64,000 nt of DNA from Camarhynchus parvulus (GCF_901933205.1 NC_044572.1:26374501-26438500), one strand, 5' to 3'; counted from the stretch's first letter, positions 38,401 to 52,137 are shown. The notes: a model not told the origin generated them from the letters alone. Numbers and translations are program-made.

Positions 38401-41400
38401 TGAAAACCAGACTGGCTTGCCACTAGTAGGAATGATTTGATGCATATCAACAAGGACTGCCACCCTGAGGGAGATGCATCCTCCTGTTTCTGGCTAAACT
38501 GAATACTTAGGTTTCCATAGGAAATTAAAAACCATAAAATTATTTTATATTATTTGTTAAAACAAATGTGTCTAGGGCTAAGGCTTGTGAAAATTCCTAG
38601 TGTATTGCTGCATTTCTGTAAGTAATGATGTTGGCCATGTTCCAGCCTTTAATGTTTTCTCTTGGGCTTAATAAACTCATAAAAATATCCACTAAACTAA
38701 TCTGTTTTCTAACTCTTTTTAGTAATCTTGGGCTTGGATGTACATGCTCTGCTCTTAGAAAGAATTGTGCAAGTTTCAAACCTTTTAATAATCATTAACT
38801 CTGTTATCAAGATACTTTCTATTTTCTTCTCTTTTTGTCCCATTAAATCTAATTTCTGATGTAGGTAAACGTTCATTGATTTCATTTGTACAGGTTGGGC
38901 TTAAGTAATTGTTTAACATCCTTTCTATTTTCTTATCCTGTGTCTGTCTAATTCCATGCTAATCATTCCTCTGAAGGTGACTTTTTCCTCTGTTACCAAT
39001 CCACAGAAGTGGAAAGGATACTCTTAGTCATTTATGTGAAAAAGTCTTAACAGAACCATCATTTTTAATATTATTTTTAATGGAGGATCTCTTTATTTTT
39101 ATGGGTAACATTTTGTTCCCATTCAATTGCCTGAAATTTGCCCCACAGAAAAATTCAGATGTAACATTATGATTTCAAATCAAGAAAAACTTTAATTCAA
39201 ATCATGGTCAGAATTATTGCAGAAACTATCCTGGGAATAGAGTACGAAGAAAATCTTATATTCTCCTACACCATTCTTGGATTCTGTGTTAAACTTTGCC
39301 AACACCTTAACATTTGTTTATAACTTCTTTTGATTTTATATTTGATGGCTCTGCAGAAATAAATATAAAATATATATAACAGAGTAGCCCTGCTACATTT
39401 ATTTTATAGCAGCCAATTACTTTGTCTCTGTGACTATTCTTTCAATTTCCACATTTCAGAGATTTTGTACCAGGGCTAAGCTTAGTCTCAACATCATGAA
39501 GGCCAGAGCTGACTCCAGGCTCCAACAAACAATACCTGCTTTGGGGCAAGAGCTGGGGTATTTGACCTCAGTGGGAAGTGCCAGAGAATATACATTTATG
39601 AAATAATAACAACACTAGGGAGATTAGTGTGAAGCAGTGCAATTGAAATGGAACAATTAACACCACTGGTTTTTATATCACCACCTTCAGGTACAGAGTT
39701 AATTCCTTATGGAAGTGAGTGGGACATTTCATACATTCTCAGTCTGGTTTTGCTATTCTACTTGGTAAGTTTTTACATTCTATTCTTATTTGGAAGGACA
39801 CCTTTCCAGTCTTATAGAACTTTAAATAGAAAGAAACCCAAAGAAGATGACCCATTATTAGTTTTTGTTTATGATATCATAATTCTAGATTAGCTTTATT
39901 ATGTACTTTATGATCCTCACAAGATGAAAAATCTACTTTCCTTTTACACTTTCACTTTTTATCATTCATCTAACAGGAGAAAAAATAATAATTTTTCCTT
40001 TATAATAGTTTTGACCTGTTTTATTAGTGGATGTTTGCTTTTGTCACAGAAATCGCTATTGTAATGAACTCTAACACATCTTTGTTACATTCTCACCAGA
40101 ATGTGTAATAAATTACTGAGGTTTTTGATAGACATGTCTTTGTGAAATGAGATAAAACAGCAGGGAGCAGAGTTTGTGTTGCCCTTTCACAGATTTCGGT
40201 GTTTTACATCTCAGTAAACTCAATATCCAGAAAACTGCTTTCAGAGATATCAGTTTTCCATTCTGTCCTATTACATACTCTGCCTGACACAATTATGCAT
40301 GTTTCCTAAGGATTCTTTTGATGTGTGTGCTCTTTAGTAGGTGACAGATTTCCCATTATAGTGTACAAGGAGAATAGGATCACAGGCTGAAACTGGTGGG
40401 AGGTGGATCAAAAACACAGCACTGAAAAATATAGCAGAAAAATATAAACCAAAGATGTTTAGGAGCTCAGAGTTCCTATGTTCTGATTGTAGAACCTCTG
40501 GAAATACTATTTCCTTATTATTCCTTGAAGAATGATACCATTAGTGTGTAACAAGGGTAGGATAAATACAGAGCTCATATTTTACACTGAAGAGTTTCTT
40601 AGATGAGGAGACAGTCTGCATAAGATATTGGCACCTAAGGACCCAGTACCATAAGATTAACGAGCACTACTAGACAAATTCTGCTAAAAATTGTCCTCTT
40701 TGCTGTTTCTTGTCTACAAATTGGATCGAGATAGACTTCTGATAAATGCATTCCTTTGCCATTAGTGCTGTGTTGTGATTACTGGAATTTTCTCTAATGG
40801 AACATTAGAAAAGTTTATTCTGGAATAAAAAGGTTTATTTTTGATGAAGTCCAAAGACTTCTTTTTGATGGAAAACTTTCAGTGAAATCTCAGTAAGTCA
40901 TAGGCCAAACTTGAAGTAGCCTGCATGGTCTTTTTTTACAGGATTTTCGTGGTTCCTAAGGGATCCAAAACCCAGTGGTGGCCTTATTGCATGGACTGTC
41001 TTTGGTGTCTGACTGCCTACAGAACAGGAACAGGAAATCCGCTGAAAGAAGGACTGGGAAGTCTGGACAATTTGAAGTAGGAGTGCTTGGGGCTTTGTGG
41101 CTCTGTGCCTTCTGCTTTGTAGTCACTGAGTATCAGAGACCTATGGATTGAATTGCTGCCCAGCACCTTGTCCCTAATACTGGGGTCTCGGCAGCTCTGT
41201 GAGAGTACCAGGAGCTGCTGCTGGATCCCATGACTCCCTAGTGAAAAATTTGTACCACACGGGGAGACTGTTTCAACTCCTGAGGAGCCAAATACCACAG
41301 ACCATTCACTGACCCAGGTTTTTGGTTTTTGGAGAAGTAAGACGGAATCAGTTTATCTGAATTCAAAGACAAACAAAAAAGCAAAGAGGCAAACTTCTTA

Positions 41401-41630
41401 CTTTGACTAGAAAGCCATCAAGCTAAGTTTCTTTTCAGATGAAGGAAAAGGTTAGAAAAGTGGGAGCCTTGAGTAAAATACTAATGTAGTATTCTGATAA
41501 AAATTCTGCATGACTTTAGCTATTTTATTTTCAATTTGGCACTGTCTCAAGTCATACACTGCTTTACTGAAGCTACTATCTGTCTTTGGTGAAGCCATTC
41601 ATCCTGGGAATAACCCAGCAAAGCACTGTA

Positions 41631-41673
<43 letters not shown>

Positions 41674-43423
41674 AACTCCAATATTTTTCACTACTTCCTT
41701 TTGTAGATGCCCTTTTCTTTTTTTGGTTCAATGTAGGGGAAGAATGGTTGAGTAGGTACCACAGGTGTACTGCTGAATAAGCAATGGCATAAAAGCTGTC
41801 CATAGAAGTGTTAAAAACATAAAGCAGGCAGATTTCAGAAGGTGTTAGTTACTAGAATTTTACATTCAGGATACTCATAAGAGCTTAGAAATGTTCTGGT
41901 TTGCTTTGTTCTCTGGTAGTGAAATGTTTGATTCATGCTATTATGTTTTGGGTGGATACTGAAGCCATTTTTCCAGCAGGAATTGCCTCCAGTTGTTGCC
42001 ATTTCAATTAAAACTAAGCTGAATTGAGTTGTCAGTAAAATCGGCTGTGGTTTTTTGGGTTTTGTTTTTTTTTTAATTCACCCCTGGACTGTTAAAAGTT
42101 ATTGCTTCAAACACTATACTCTGACTACTGTTGGGTGCTTATAGCTAAGATGCGTAAACAGAATGTACCAAGGTCATCCCTGGCATAATTTACTGGAATT
42201 CAGCATTGTCACACCAGGAGTGAATTTGGCTCAATATTTTGGCATTACAGGAAAGGTCATTCCTGCAGTTTGCCCTCGCTATAGAAAGTGCGATCAAAAA
42301 GTTTTCCATTTTATTTCCCTTTTGATGGTCACATTAAATCTTATTACACTGTTGGTACTTACCTCACTGGAGTGTCTGTGGGTTTTCTTTATAGGCAAAG
42401 CTTTCATCCCTGGACATCCATAAATAACTCTATTCACCACACTTTCTCCCACAGCATTTGAGTTATGCTTCTGAGTTGAGACAAGTGTTAGCTTGCTTGC
42501 TCTGCAGAAGGATTTTTGCTTCATTTTTGTCCACTTCAGAGGCTGACTATTTAGAAACGTTTTCTACCCCAGGATCTTCCATTCCAAACAGCTCCATCTG
42601 CATGCTTTCTCCTGCACCATGCTTTTGAGAGGGCACTTTTCCAATTTTTCTGATTAAAGTGGATACACTACTGTAGATACAGAGCTCTTGAAAGCAGAGG
42701 CTACTGCTGCAGATTCACTTCTAAAATTTGTTTTTTCTAAAACAGATGCCACAATAAAAAGAGGAAAAGTGCTAACTGCATATTTTTTCAATAAAAGGGT
42801 TAGTATTTATGTACTTGAGAAAGTTATGACTCAGTTGTATATTATTCAGGACTTCATTTGTGTAAGTTACTTTCTGATTAGTTATTGATTATAATCAGAA
42901 CCTTTGGAGCTAAATGTGCAATATAGCTAATAAGCAGGTCTTCTGCAGATGAAGAGGATCCTTAAATATAATTTTGATGCACTTTACGCTTTCTATTTAT
43001 TGAACTTTGTCACAAATGGCAAATTGCAGCAGGCCATTGAAACTATAGCAGTCACAGCTTATTTGCAGTATTTCTGTAAGCAGGGAAATGACAGAATATT
43101 AAAAACAGGTCTTGTTTTTCTTGTTTTTTAGTCTGCAAAGTTAAAGCAATAAAAAGGCTTTTCAAAATATCCCTTTCTATCTAACTCAGTTAGATACAGG
43201 CTGGTTAAATCTCATGCAATGACTACGATTCTTGTAATGCGCCTCATCAGCTTCCACCAGCCAGCATTGGTTGTGGGGTTGGAACACAGAAGAAAGCAGG
43301 GTCCCTGGTCAGGCATATTTCCCAGCTTCATGAGGTTGTTACTCCTACCTTACCAAGCCACCTGGGCTTCAGATAACAGCTTATCAGAAGACATAAGCAC
43401 CAGGCGTTTGTCCAGAATGTGTG
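35486..43423. other. AT-rich unique DNA, no gene seen
   Basis: No exon or repeat family is recognised over nearly 8 kb apart from the (TA)n run at 41,634. A decayed A-rich patch with AAAAC words lies at 37,500-37,545. The frames at 39,648-39,893 and 41,017-41,298 show no known domain. Confidence 0.55.
41634..41670. repeat. (TA)n microsatellite
   Basis: This is an uninterrupted TA dinucleotide run of 37 nt. The Tyr-Ile strings in frames on both strands here are products of the repeat. Confidence 0.98.
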
Positions 43424-43811
43424 TGTCGCAGACATTTCTTTTGTGAAAATCCTTTCTTGGGATTTTTCCTGCTGAAGCTGAGAAGTTTCAGCAACGAGAT
43501 GTAAACAATGGTTATCTGCTGCTGTGGAATGCAACAGGTCTGTCTGGATTGGCCCATCTTGGATGTTCATAATTAATGGCCAACCAAGGACCAAGTTGTC
43601 TCGGACAGAGTCCGAGAGAGCTGCTTTTGTTATCATTCTTTCTTTTCTATTCTTAGCTTAGCCTTCTGATGAAACATTTCCTTCTATTTATTTTTAGTAT
43701 AGTTATAATGTAATATATATATATCATAAAATAATAAATCAAGTCTTCTGGACATGGAGTCAACGTTCTCGTCTCTTCCTTCACCCAAGAACCCTTGTGA
43801 CCACTGTCACA
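43424..43811 (+). mobile_element. Solo LTR, ERVK-type endogenous retrovirus (copy 2 of 3)
   Basis: The 388-bp LTR is in sense orientation, starting TGTCGCAGACATTTC and ending CCACTGTCACA. The flanks carry a 6-bp target duplication, TGTGTG, at 43,418-43,423 and 43,812-43,817. The duplication is itself repetitive, so the exact boundary could shift by 2 bp. The polyadenylation signal AATAAA is at 43,733-43,738. It is the same family as 1815-2199 and 51,742-52,131 but in the opposite orientation. There is no internal retroviral sequence, so it is a solo LTR. Confidence 0.85.
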
Positions 43812-43829
43812 TGTGTGCCTGCAAGGGGG

Positions 43830-44151
43830 GTGCTTGAGTATTCCCATGTATACCTGAACATACATTAACTCACTGAGTTCTGTGTTTTGTGGGATCCCCA
43901 CCACTGAGAATAAGGAGAATGAACAGGATGCAGTCTGGATCTGTGGGTGATGACTATCTTTCCACTTAATCTCTCTTTCACGCTCCTTCTCTCTCTACCC
44001 CCCAATCTTTTTTTTCCTTTTTCTTTCTCTCTCTTTCTCTCTACCTCACACCTACTGCTAAACAAAATCTGTACTTTTGACTTTGGCATACACCCTTGTT
44101 TGCACCTCAGTTTGGGCAGAGGCATCCCTCTCTAATGATGGGATCTTAACA
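43830..44151 (+). mobile_element. LTR-like fragment of a second ERV family (3' part)
   Basis: After the copy-2 LTR comes a pattern typical of retroviral U3/R/U5. There is a long pyrimidine stretch (about 43,974-44,045) ending in TCTACCTCACACCTACTG, then AAACAAAATCTGTACTTTTG, which looks like a worn AATAAAATCTGT polyadenylation region. GACTTTGGCATACACCC and TTTGCACCTCAG follow, with a possible end at GGGATCTTAACA (44,151). I recall this arrangement from passerine ERVK-type LTRs. The 5' boundary is not visible and no target duplication was found. The copy-2 LTR may have inserted into or beside this older LTR. Confidence 0.45.
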
Positions 44152-47100
44152 GTAGAAACAAGGCACAAAGGATTGATGCTGCCTGGTCCAGCAGCCTGTG
44201 GGAAAACAGAAGGGTGCTGTGGAACTGGCTGCAGTGTGAAACATGCTCCAGGCAGCATATCTGGCTGCTTTTTAGATGCCTTTGTCATGCTTAGAACTTA
44301 TTTGCTGGCAGCAGACATGGAGGTCAAAAATATGCGCTGAATCTGCCAAAGGGCTCCCCTGAAGTTAATGGGAGTCTTTCAGTGGGTTTTGGCTTAAAAC
44401 ATTCTATATCAGTGAGTTAGAAATCTGTTTTCTACCATGAGTTTTGGCCAAGAAAATTATACTAGGTTATAAAAAAATAATGTATAAATATTTATAATAT
44501 AATCTCTCTCATGAGATAACATTGCATTAATATTCACTATAAATAAGCATCCTACTGACAAGATTAGATAAAACTTTGGCAAAAGCAAATTTATTGTCTA
44601 AAGAAGCCAATGGAAATCAAATCCAAGGTAAAATTTTTGCAGAATGTTTCAGTTCAACCAAAAGTTATCAAAGTCACCTTTTTTTTGGAAGTATATAATC
44701 TTTCTGCTGCTTTTCATTTGCATTTGAATCAATCAAAGCATGGAAAGTGAAACAGTCAAAATTGCAGCATAGTACATAACACAGAGAGTAAGTTTGTAAA
44801 TAAACATGAATTTATTTCAGGGACAAACTGAGTCTCTTTAAAAATTGTGCATTCTTTGATGAACTTGGTCCAAACTTTTAATCTTAGAATTAAAAAAAAA
44901 CCAAACCCAAATCCCCAAAGTGGTTAAATATAGCTCAGATTTTGAAATAAAAGGTATTATTTGCCTTCTTAATGAAAAAGGGTGTAACACCACAACAAAA
45001 ACATATACAACTAATACAAATTCCACCATTAGTTTCTTTGCTGAAAGCTGAAAGACTTTCATCTGAAGTTTTTTACCTTGTTTCATCTCTGTTAGTTAAT
45101 TCAAAATTCATGGCATGTTTTCCCTGCATCTTAGTTGTGAAATTGTTTGATGACAATCATAAACCCCTGACTATTCAATATAGGACCTGCAAAATCTTTT
45201 GAAATTACCTTTTGAACACACAGGAAGAAATTTATAAGACAGATGGAGAAATTATTTACTGAAAGCCCATCAGAAACATATAGGCTTCAGCTATCCTGGT
45301 CAGCAGAAAGAAGGCTATTCTGTAAACAGGGTAAAATATTGTAATAAATTATGAAAAATACCTGCTAAATTAGATTCATATGTTGCACTGTCAATCTGTG
45401 GAAGAACTGGAGTCTCTCTAGACTGAGGATCCAGCTTTATATTCAACCTTGTATCTAGAATTCAGAAAACACTGACAAGTCACCCCATATTATGAGTCTC
45501 AGACTACGTGATCACTTCATCTTCTCCTTCTGGAAAGTGCCTGCCTCAGACTGCCCATGCAATCAAAATAAATAAGAGTCTTGGGATTTTAACTCTTGTT
45601 ACACTCTGTGGTCTTTTCTCTTTTGTATGAGGAGGAGATACCATGGATGCAAAGAAATATGTTTCCAAATGCCTCAATTTAATTTCAGTCTGTACTTTAT
45701 ATGAGCCAATTTTTCTAGACTAGAAAGGGTCTCATTAACTGAGTTGAAGTTGGGTTAGAGCTTTATAGTATCTTTTCTCTTTCTGAAAGCTTGAAGTCTC
45801 ATTTAATTATGTCAGAGCTTTTAAATCTAGCAGGGTAAACTTAGACAACATTCATAAGTATATAATAACTGGGGAGATGTATGAAGTAGAATTCATATCC
45901 TTCACATCCATGGATTTACTGGTTACAACTCTTGCCCTTATCTTGTATGACAAAGCAGAAAGACTTTCCCACAAATATAGTCATTTAAATTGCCAAACAC
46001 ACTTGAGTTGACTCCACTTGTACCTTTGCACCTTAATGACCTTTCCCTATTACTCCTAGGCTGGTTTTTAGTTTCAGGATGAATGATTTGTATGCTGGCT
46101 CTCTGTATTGTAACCACAATGTGTTATCTACTTTAAGTACTTTCTTTTTAATTGAAGAATTCTCAATCATACTGACAAAGTGGGACTGGATGGTTAAGTG
46201 GTGTCTGGCACTGATGTCAGACCAATAGATCCTTCTCAAAGTACAAGGCTATCATTCTCTCACTCTGTGTATGAGTGTATTTTACATTTTAGTGGATGGA
46301 GATTTGCCTGTATATGGTTAAAATCTTCAAATACTTTGGAGCTATAAAGCCCTAGTCCTAAAAAATAATATTTACAAATATTTTGTATTTTTGAATTAAC
46401 TTTGACTTTTGCTTAAAAGGGATCAAAATAGGCAGAATTCTGGACATCTGGAGATATAACACTACACGTGAGGTAAAACAGAGACCTACTCAGACTTCTC
46501 CCTAAATGTTACTATCCTGCTAATCTGTTCTACCAGTCTGATGTGAAAAAATAAAAAAAAAAAAACCTAAACCCCAACCAAGCAACAAATCAGCAAACAA
46601 ACCCCAAACAAAAACAGGCAGAAAACCCCAGAACAAACACAAAACCAAACCAAAAGGACCCATGAAACCCAAAAGACAATTTCCTTATGAGTCTTATCTC
46701 TTTGATTAAGAACAAATAAATCCTTGTCATGGAAAACATATCATGTACATACATCTTTCTTTTACGCATATATGTGTGTTAACAGTAGAGCACTGCCAGG
46801 CTGCTAATTGCAAAGTCACTCTGCATGTTGTGTTTTAGAAATCCACAAACTTTGAAGAATTAGAACAATCTTCAGCAGACTAGTAAAAGCTGTATCCGTA
46901 TAACAAATTTGGTTTATTTTCTGTAAAAGGAAAAGTGTGCATTTTTCCTCATCCCTTTAAAAGGGGCAATTGATTGCTTGAAAGACAATGAGGAACCATA
47001 CCTAGGTTGCTTGGAAAGGAAGGCCATTGTTAAAAAAAGCTAAGGATAATCTCTTAGGAATTGAAGCATCATTTTACAAAAATACTAGTAAGGTATAATG

Positions 47101-47999
47101 CAGTCCAATGAAATTTTGGTGCTGTACTTGAATGCTCTGATTTATAGTTGCTTAATATTGTGGGAAGTATTGCAAAATTATTTACAGTGGTACATAAAAC
47201 CTCAGTGTTTCAAAACTGAGACAATATGGCAAGCCTTTGAAGTTATTTTTATACAGTTTCAGTCCCTTAGTCTTGGAATTCAGATGACATTGTGACAGCA
47301 GGAAACACAATTTAGAAAAAAAACAGCTAAAAGGATAAAATAAACAGAGGGATAGTGACTCTTGTCTAAAATCATGGTACATACTCTCTTTAAGAGAGAA
47401 TATGTATGTGAATATATACACATAAATATATATAAATAACAGGTCCAAAACCATGACAGATTACAGAAAAGTGCAGATTATAAAATCTAACAGCAAAATT
47501 TGTGGCTAGAAAAAGAATTACATTAAATAGAAAAGATAGATGTAAGCAATAACAAGGTAAAAAAAAAGAGGTTTTGAAAACCAAGTTCCTTAAGTCTTTC
47601 TCAAATACAGAAAAAATACCCTGGCAGCCTGCCAGAGAATCTGTAGCACTTATATACAGATAAAGATTTAAAATGAGTTCTCAAGGAGAATGAGGACGCC
47701 ACAGAAAAAGCGAATGAATTATTTCACTCAGTTTAGAGGGGGTTATGACAATCTAGATCCTCTGGGTGGGATAGGACAGATGAATTTTTTCGGCTTGTGG
47801 TGCCCCCACCTAAACTTTAGAAAGAACTGATGGAATGAGTATCAATATCTTGATAACTAGATATTTTTTGTGACTAAATCAATGTGAAAACTACCAGAAT
47901 ATAAGATGTGGTTTGTAATTTATCTACTGGATATCCACTTTGCACTAGAAAAGAAGCAAGGCTGCAAAAACAGTAACAGATTAAAAAGTTTCATGGGAA
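44152..47999. other. AT-rich unique DNA with an A/C-rich patch
   Basis: No gene is recognised. At 46,545-46,680 the plus strand is almost only A and C (AAACCCC, AAACAAAC and similar words); this is a decayed simple repeat. AT-rich words with alternating TA lie near 47,400-47,440. Confidence 0.55.
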
Positions 48000-48540
48000 A
48001 ATTTAGGGAACTGCAGGCTACTAAGTCTGAAGCTTTTAATGAGTAAATTATTTGAGACTACAGTAAATAATAGGTTCCAGTAAACACTTCACACAGTGAT
48101 GTCAGATGGCTTTTCCAGAGGGAAAACAAATTGATTAATCTACAAGAGTTCATTGAAAAATCAAAAAACACATGATTGAATATTTGGTTTTAGTCATATT
48201 CAGGAATCTTAACATGTTTCTTAGCAATGAATCTTAAGCAGCCACGAGCATAAGCAGTGCTCCAAGGGATTAACAAAATATGGGAGAGAGGATTTTCATT
48301 TGCTTTGGAGAAAGAAGGATATTAGAGGAATCCCAAAGAGAGATGTTCTGGATCAAGTTGTATTAACTACTGTCATAAGTGATCTGAAAAAATACTCATG
48401 GTGAATAAAAAATTTGCTAATGATGCAGTTTCTTCAGGTATATAACACCAGTTTCAAATATAAGAACCTTGTGCATGTCTGAGTGCCAATATGGAAGAAA
48501 AGTTATTTGTTGAGTGCAGAACAATCACCCTGAAGAAAAA
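48000..48540 (+). mobile_element. Ancient CR1-like LINE relic (reverse transcriptase region)
   Basis: Worn plus-strand similarity follows the CR1/L3 ORF2 order. GGGAACTGCAGGCTACTAAG at about 48,006 matches the 'N-Y-R-P-V-S' block, and TTTTAATGAGTAAATTATTTG the following 'GKVMEKIL' type block. At about 48,330-48,430 there is AATCCCAAAGAGAGATG with CATAAGTGATCTG and AATTTGCTAATGATGCAG, the place of the 'VPQGSVLGP...FINDL...KFADDTK' blocks. No frame survives. The 3' limit is unclear, and similarity may continue weakly to about 49,070. Confidence 0.55.
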
Positions 48541-51500
48541 CTGAATAGTGAACATGCATGAATTAAGGTGGACTTCATCTTTGTTGCCAAATACATCTTA
48601 GACTGCATCTGAATTTCTCTTCCAAACAGAGAAATAAATATCACACTTCATAAAGGAAATTACAGAGACTGGAACAGAAATCCTTAAACACAAGAAATTA
48701 GTGATGAACTGCTAGCATGAATATTATGCTATTTCAGTCAATCCCTTCTCAAAAGCAGTATAAATGAATTTGATACCAAAAAAGGAAGTATAATCTGTAT
48801 ATTTGAGTTACTGAATGACCTCTACGTGGGAAGTGATGAAGCAAGTTAGAAATCAACTTGAAAAGGAGACATGACAAGGTGAGGTATTTGATAGAATCCT
48901 TGTCATGAAATACTTCATTAAGTTTCAAATATTTTATCAAAGGATTTTGGATGCCAAAAATATAATTGTATTAAAGGAAAACTAGAACCAATCCTGAACT
49001 ATTACGGGTAGCCATCCAGATGCTCTTATGAACCTTGGAAAGTGGGTGGGTTTCTCAAAGGGATTATCCTTTTTAAGCATAATTTCTCTATAGGAAGTAT
49101 TACTATCCTCTCTTCAAGTGTCACTTTGGGCTAGAAAAGACTATTTTGATGTAAAATGGCTGTTTGTATGTCTTTTTAGAGTATGAAAAGTTATAAATAT
49201 TTTTACAGTAATCAAACAGTTTAGCTGTTTTTATAAATATGTCTTACAAATTATTCTCTTTTTGAGGCACAGTATAGCTATACATATATGATGGCAGAAA
49301 CTAGCTGAGGTTTTGTGTTTGTGTGGTATTATACCCCACATATTTCTGATTTAGAATCAGTTGAGCATGTATTGCCTAGATGGATTGGATGCCAAATACA
49401 CTCACATGAACAACAATAGATCACAGGTGATAAGCATCAAGCGCAGGGCATAATAGGCAGAGGGTTCCTCAATCATTTATGATGCAGAATAAAATAAAAT
49501 TCATTCAAACTGATAGCTAAGTCTATATTGAATTTTATTGCTAGAAATGACACCATGGGAAACAATTCAGACACTGAGTCAGGTGTCTGGAAATCCTTTC
49601 AGTCTTCTGTTGAGAATGAAATCAAGACAGTTGTCATAGCCTTTTTACCCGGGTATTACCAAAATTTTAATGAAAATATGCTAAAATGTCTCCTGGTTCC
49701 AGTGAATAACAGTGTTCATTAACAGTTAGACTCCCTGGGATATTTCAGTTAGACTGCATAAAATGCTTCGTAAACATGGGCAGAATTTAGCTAGAAGAAG
49801 TGAAGTTACTGTGACTTTAACAGAATATAGTATAATCTGCTTTCTAATCTTGTCTTGTCAGATGGCAATGCACTCAGAGGGTTAATGGAGAGTTATGTAA
49901 TAATATAGTCATATAAAATATGAACACCAGTTCTGCTGATGGCACCAGTACAAGCTTTCTTAGCTTTTTCATATGGAAAATGCAAAATGGCTATTAAAGT
50001 GTAATGGCACAGAACATCTTGTTTAAAAAAAGAAAAAGCCCTTTACAGTATTCTTGTTTATAGATGATATTTATTGCCTTTGTATTCTTGTGGTGCGCTT
50101 CTAAGTCAATTGAAATGCAAGTGCTAATGAAACCTCTACCATAACATATTCATTCTTTTTTACACCAAATGAGTCTACTACAAGATGTAAATGACTTACA
50201 TATATCTGCTTCTCAGGTTTTATTGTTTTAGGTTAATTTATTCACTGTAATATTCTTAATGAAAGTAATGACTCTTCCAGTAGCTTGTATATTCATATAT
50301 TGCAATTTTATTAAATCACGCTGTGAAAGTTCACACTGGCTGCTTTAAACTTTCCTGAAGTTTCATGCTATACTTAATATATAAATGTAATCTTCTAGCA
50401 GATTATCAACATAGTATATTTTGTTATCCTTTGCTCTTCGTAATTTGTTCACACCAGGATATATCTAATGTACAGTGGTGCTCTTACAGACCGGGCTGTA
50501 ACATTCTTTTGCATTTTATTAGCACATCTCATTGCAAAAACAGATAAAAATCTTCAAAGCAAAGCCAGAGTAACATATATAATTATTTTTAATGTACTTT
50601 ATTGTTATGGAGGTTTAGTGTAAATTTACTGCTCCAGATTTAAAAAAAAAACTTATGTCAACTTCAGTATTGGCTTTTACTTTAAATGTTCAAAATTAAT
50701 CTTTTCAGAGGAAAATTAAGAAATAAGAAACCTGGAGACTAGCATCCTTTCACCTTACACAACTGCCTTACACAACTGTAAAATTCTGACTAAAAACATC
50801 AGTAATCTAAACCATTGGATAACACAGCTCTACTTGACCAAAATCTCCTAGAACTCTTTTATTATATAAAGAGCTTGCATTTGTTTCACTACTAAGCTTG
50901 TCCTTTCATCAGTACTGGCAACTCTCACTTCTTAAAGCATTGCTCAAGCACAAGTTACAAAACATCAGGCTTCCAAGAAGGAAGAATTACTAGGAGCAGT
51001 GTGTAGAATAAAAACCTGATAATCAGAAAGCTTATGTGAGCTGCCCAAGGATACAGCAGGCAACAACAACAACAACAACAACTTCTGGTATCAATAAACC
51101 CCTTTCAAGACACTGGACTCAATTTAAACCCAGGACAATTCATATTAACAAAAAATCGAGTGTTGAGATACGAGCTCACTACTTGTACTACAGTTCTAAG
51201 ACAGTATTACCAAATTATCTAAATATCTTCCATGTGATGTCATGCATCATACGTAACGCAACACAAAATAATGCTCTCTTCCTTAAAACAGAATCAACCA
51301 CAGAATTATTCTCTGTTCTTTTCCAAAATGTAGGTTCCCAGATTTTGTTTATATAAAAATAGGCAAAAATTTGTTTAAAAAAGGGTTAAAAATGCAAAAA
51401 ATTAATACTTGATAAAGTCACTGAATGCTAATTTTCTTTTAGTGAGTAGCTGTTAGTTTTCACTTTGCATTCTTCTCTTGCTTACTCTCCATGTAAAACA

Positions 51501-51741
51501 GGAACTATTCCATGGAAGTAGTGAAAGACAGCATTACTCACAGGTGTAAGGTGTAAGTGCCCTGTATTGCTGTCTAAGCACTGCAAACAGTCTTCACCTT
51601 CCCTTCCATCCCATGCCAGTATGAAATTGAGGAGTGATGGTGTTGACAATCACTTGGATAGCACAAATTATATTTGGAAGTAACAAACTGCTAAAATAAA
51701 ATGTATATTTCTGACTGTAGCGACCAAAGTGTGCCCTGCCA
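48541..51741. other. AT-rich unique DNA with two small repeats
   Basis: No gene is recognised. CCTTACACAACTG occurs twice in tandem at 50,753-50,778, and (CAA)n occupies 51,061-51,082. The frame at 51,036-51,356 begins with a Thr run made by that repeat and is not supported as a gene. Confidence 0.6.
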
Positions 51742-52131
51742 TTGTGACGGTGTTCACAGGGGCTCTTGGATGAGGGAAGAGACGAGAATGTTGACTCCAT
51801 GTTTCAGAAGGCTTGATTTATTATTTTATGATATATATTACATTAAAACTATACTAAAAGAATAGAAGAAAAGGTCTCATCAGAAGGCTAGCTAAGCTAA
51901 GAAGAATCAGAAAGAATGATAACAGAACTTCCGCCTGGGACAGAGAGTCCGAGCCAGCTGACTGTGATTGGCCATTAATTACAAACAAACCAACATGAGC
52001 TAATCACAGATCCACCTGTTGCATTCCACAGCAGCAGATAACCATTGTTTACATTTTTTTCCTGAGGCCTCTCAGCTTCTCAGGAGGAAAAATCCTAAAG
52101 AAAGGATTTTCCATAAAAGATGTCTGTGACA
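51742..52131 (-). mobile_element. Solo LTR, ERVK-type endogenous retrovirus (copy 3 of 3)
   Basis: This 390-bp minus-strand LTR begins TGTCACAGACATC and ends GTCACA plus one extra A. The flanking target duplication CTGCCA is at 51,736-51,741 and 52,132-52,137. The polyadenylation signal lies on the minus strand at 51,817-51,822. It shares the diagnostic CTGTTGCATTCCACAGCAGC block (read on the plus strand) with copy 1. Visible substitutions and small indels among the three copies argue for separate insertions rather than duplication of one copy, as do the three different duplicated hexamers. Confidence 0.85.
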
Positions 52132-52137
52132 CTGCCA

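Noticed and set aside
39648..39893. 81-residue plus-strand frame with a membrane-like segment
   Set aside because: The hydrophobic stretch follows from T-rich codons; no homologous family is recognised.
46545..46680. Possible interstitial telomere repeat (CCTAAACCCC-like words)
   Set aside because: There is no run of the exact telomere hexamer; the patch is a decayed A/C-rich simple repeat.
51061..51082. (CAA)n as a coding Thr/Gln repeat
   Set aside because: It is a short microsatellite without surrounding coding evidence.
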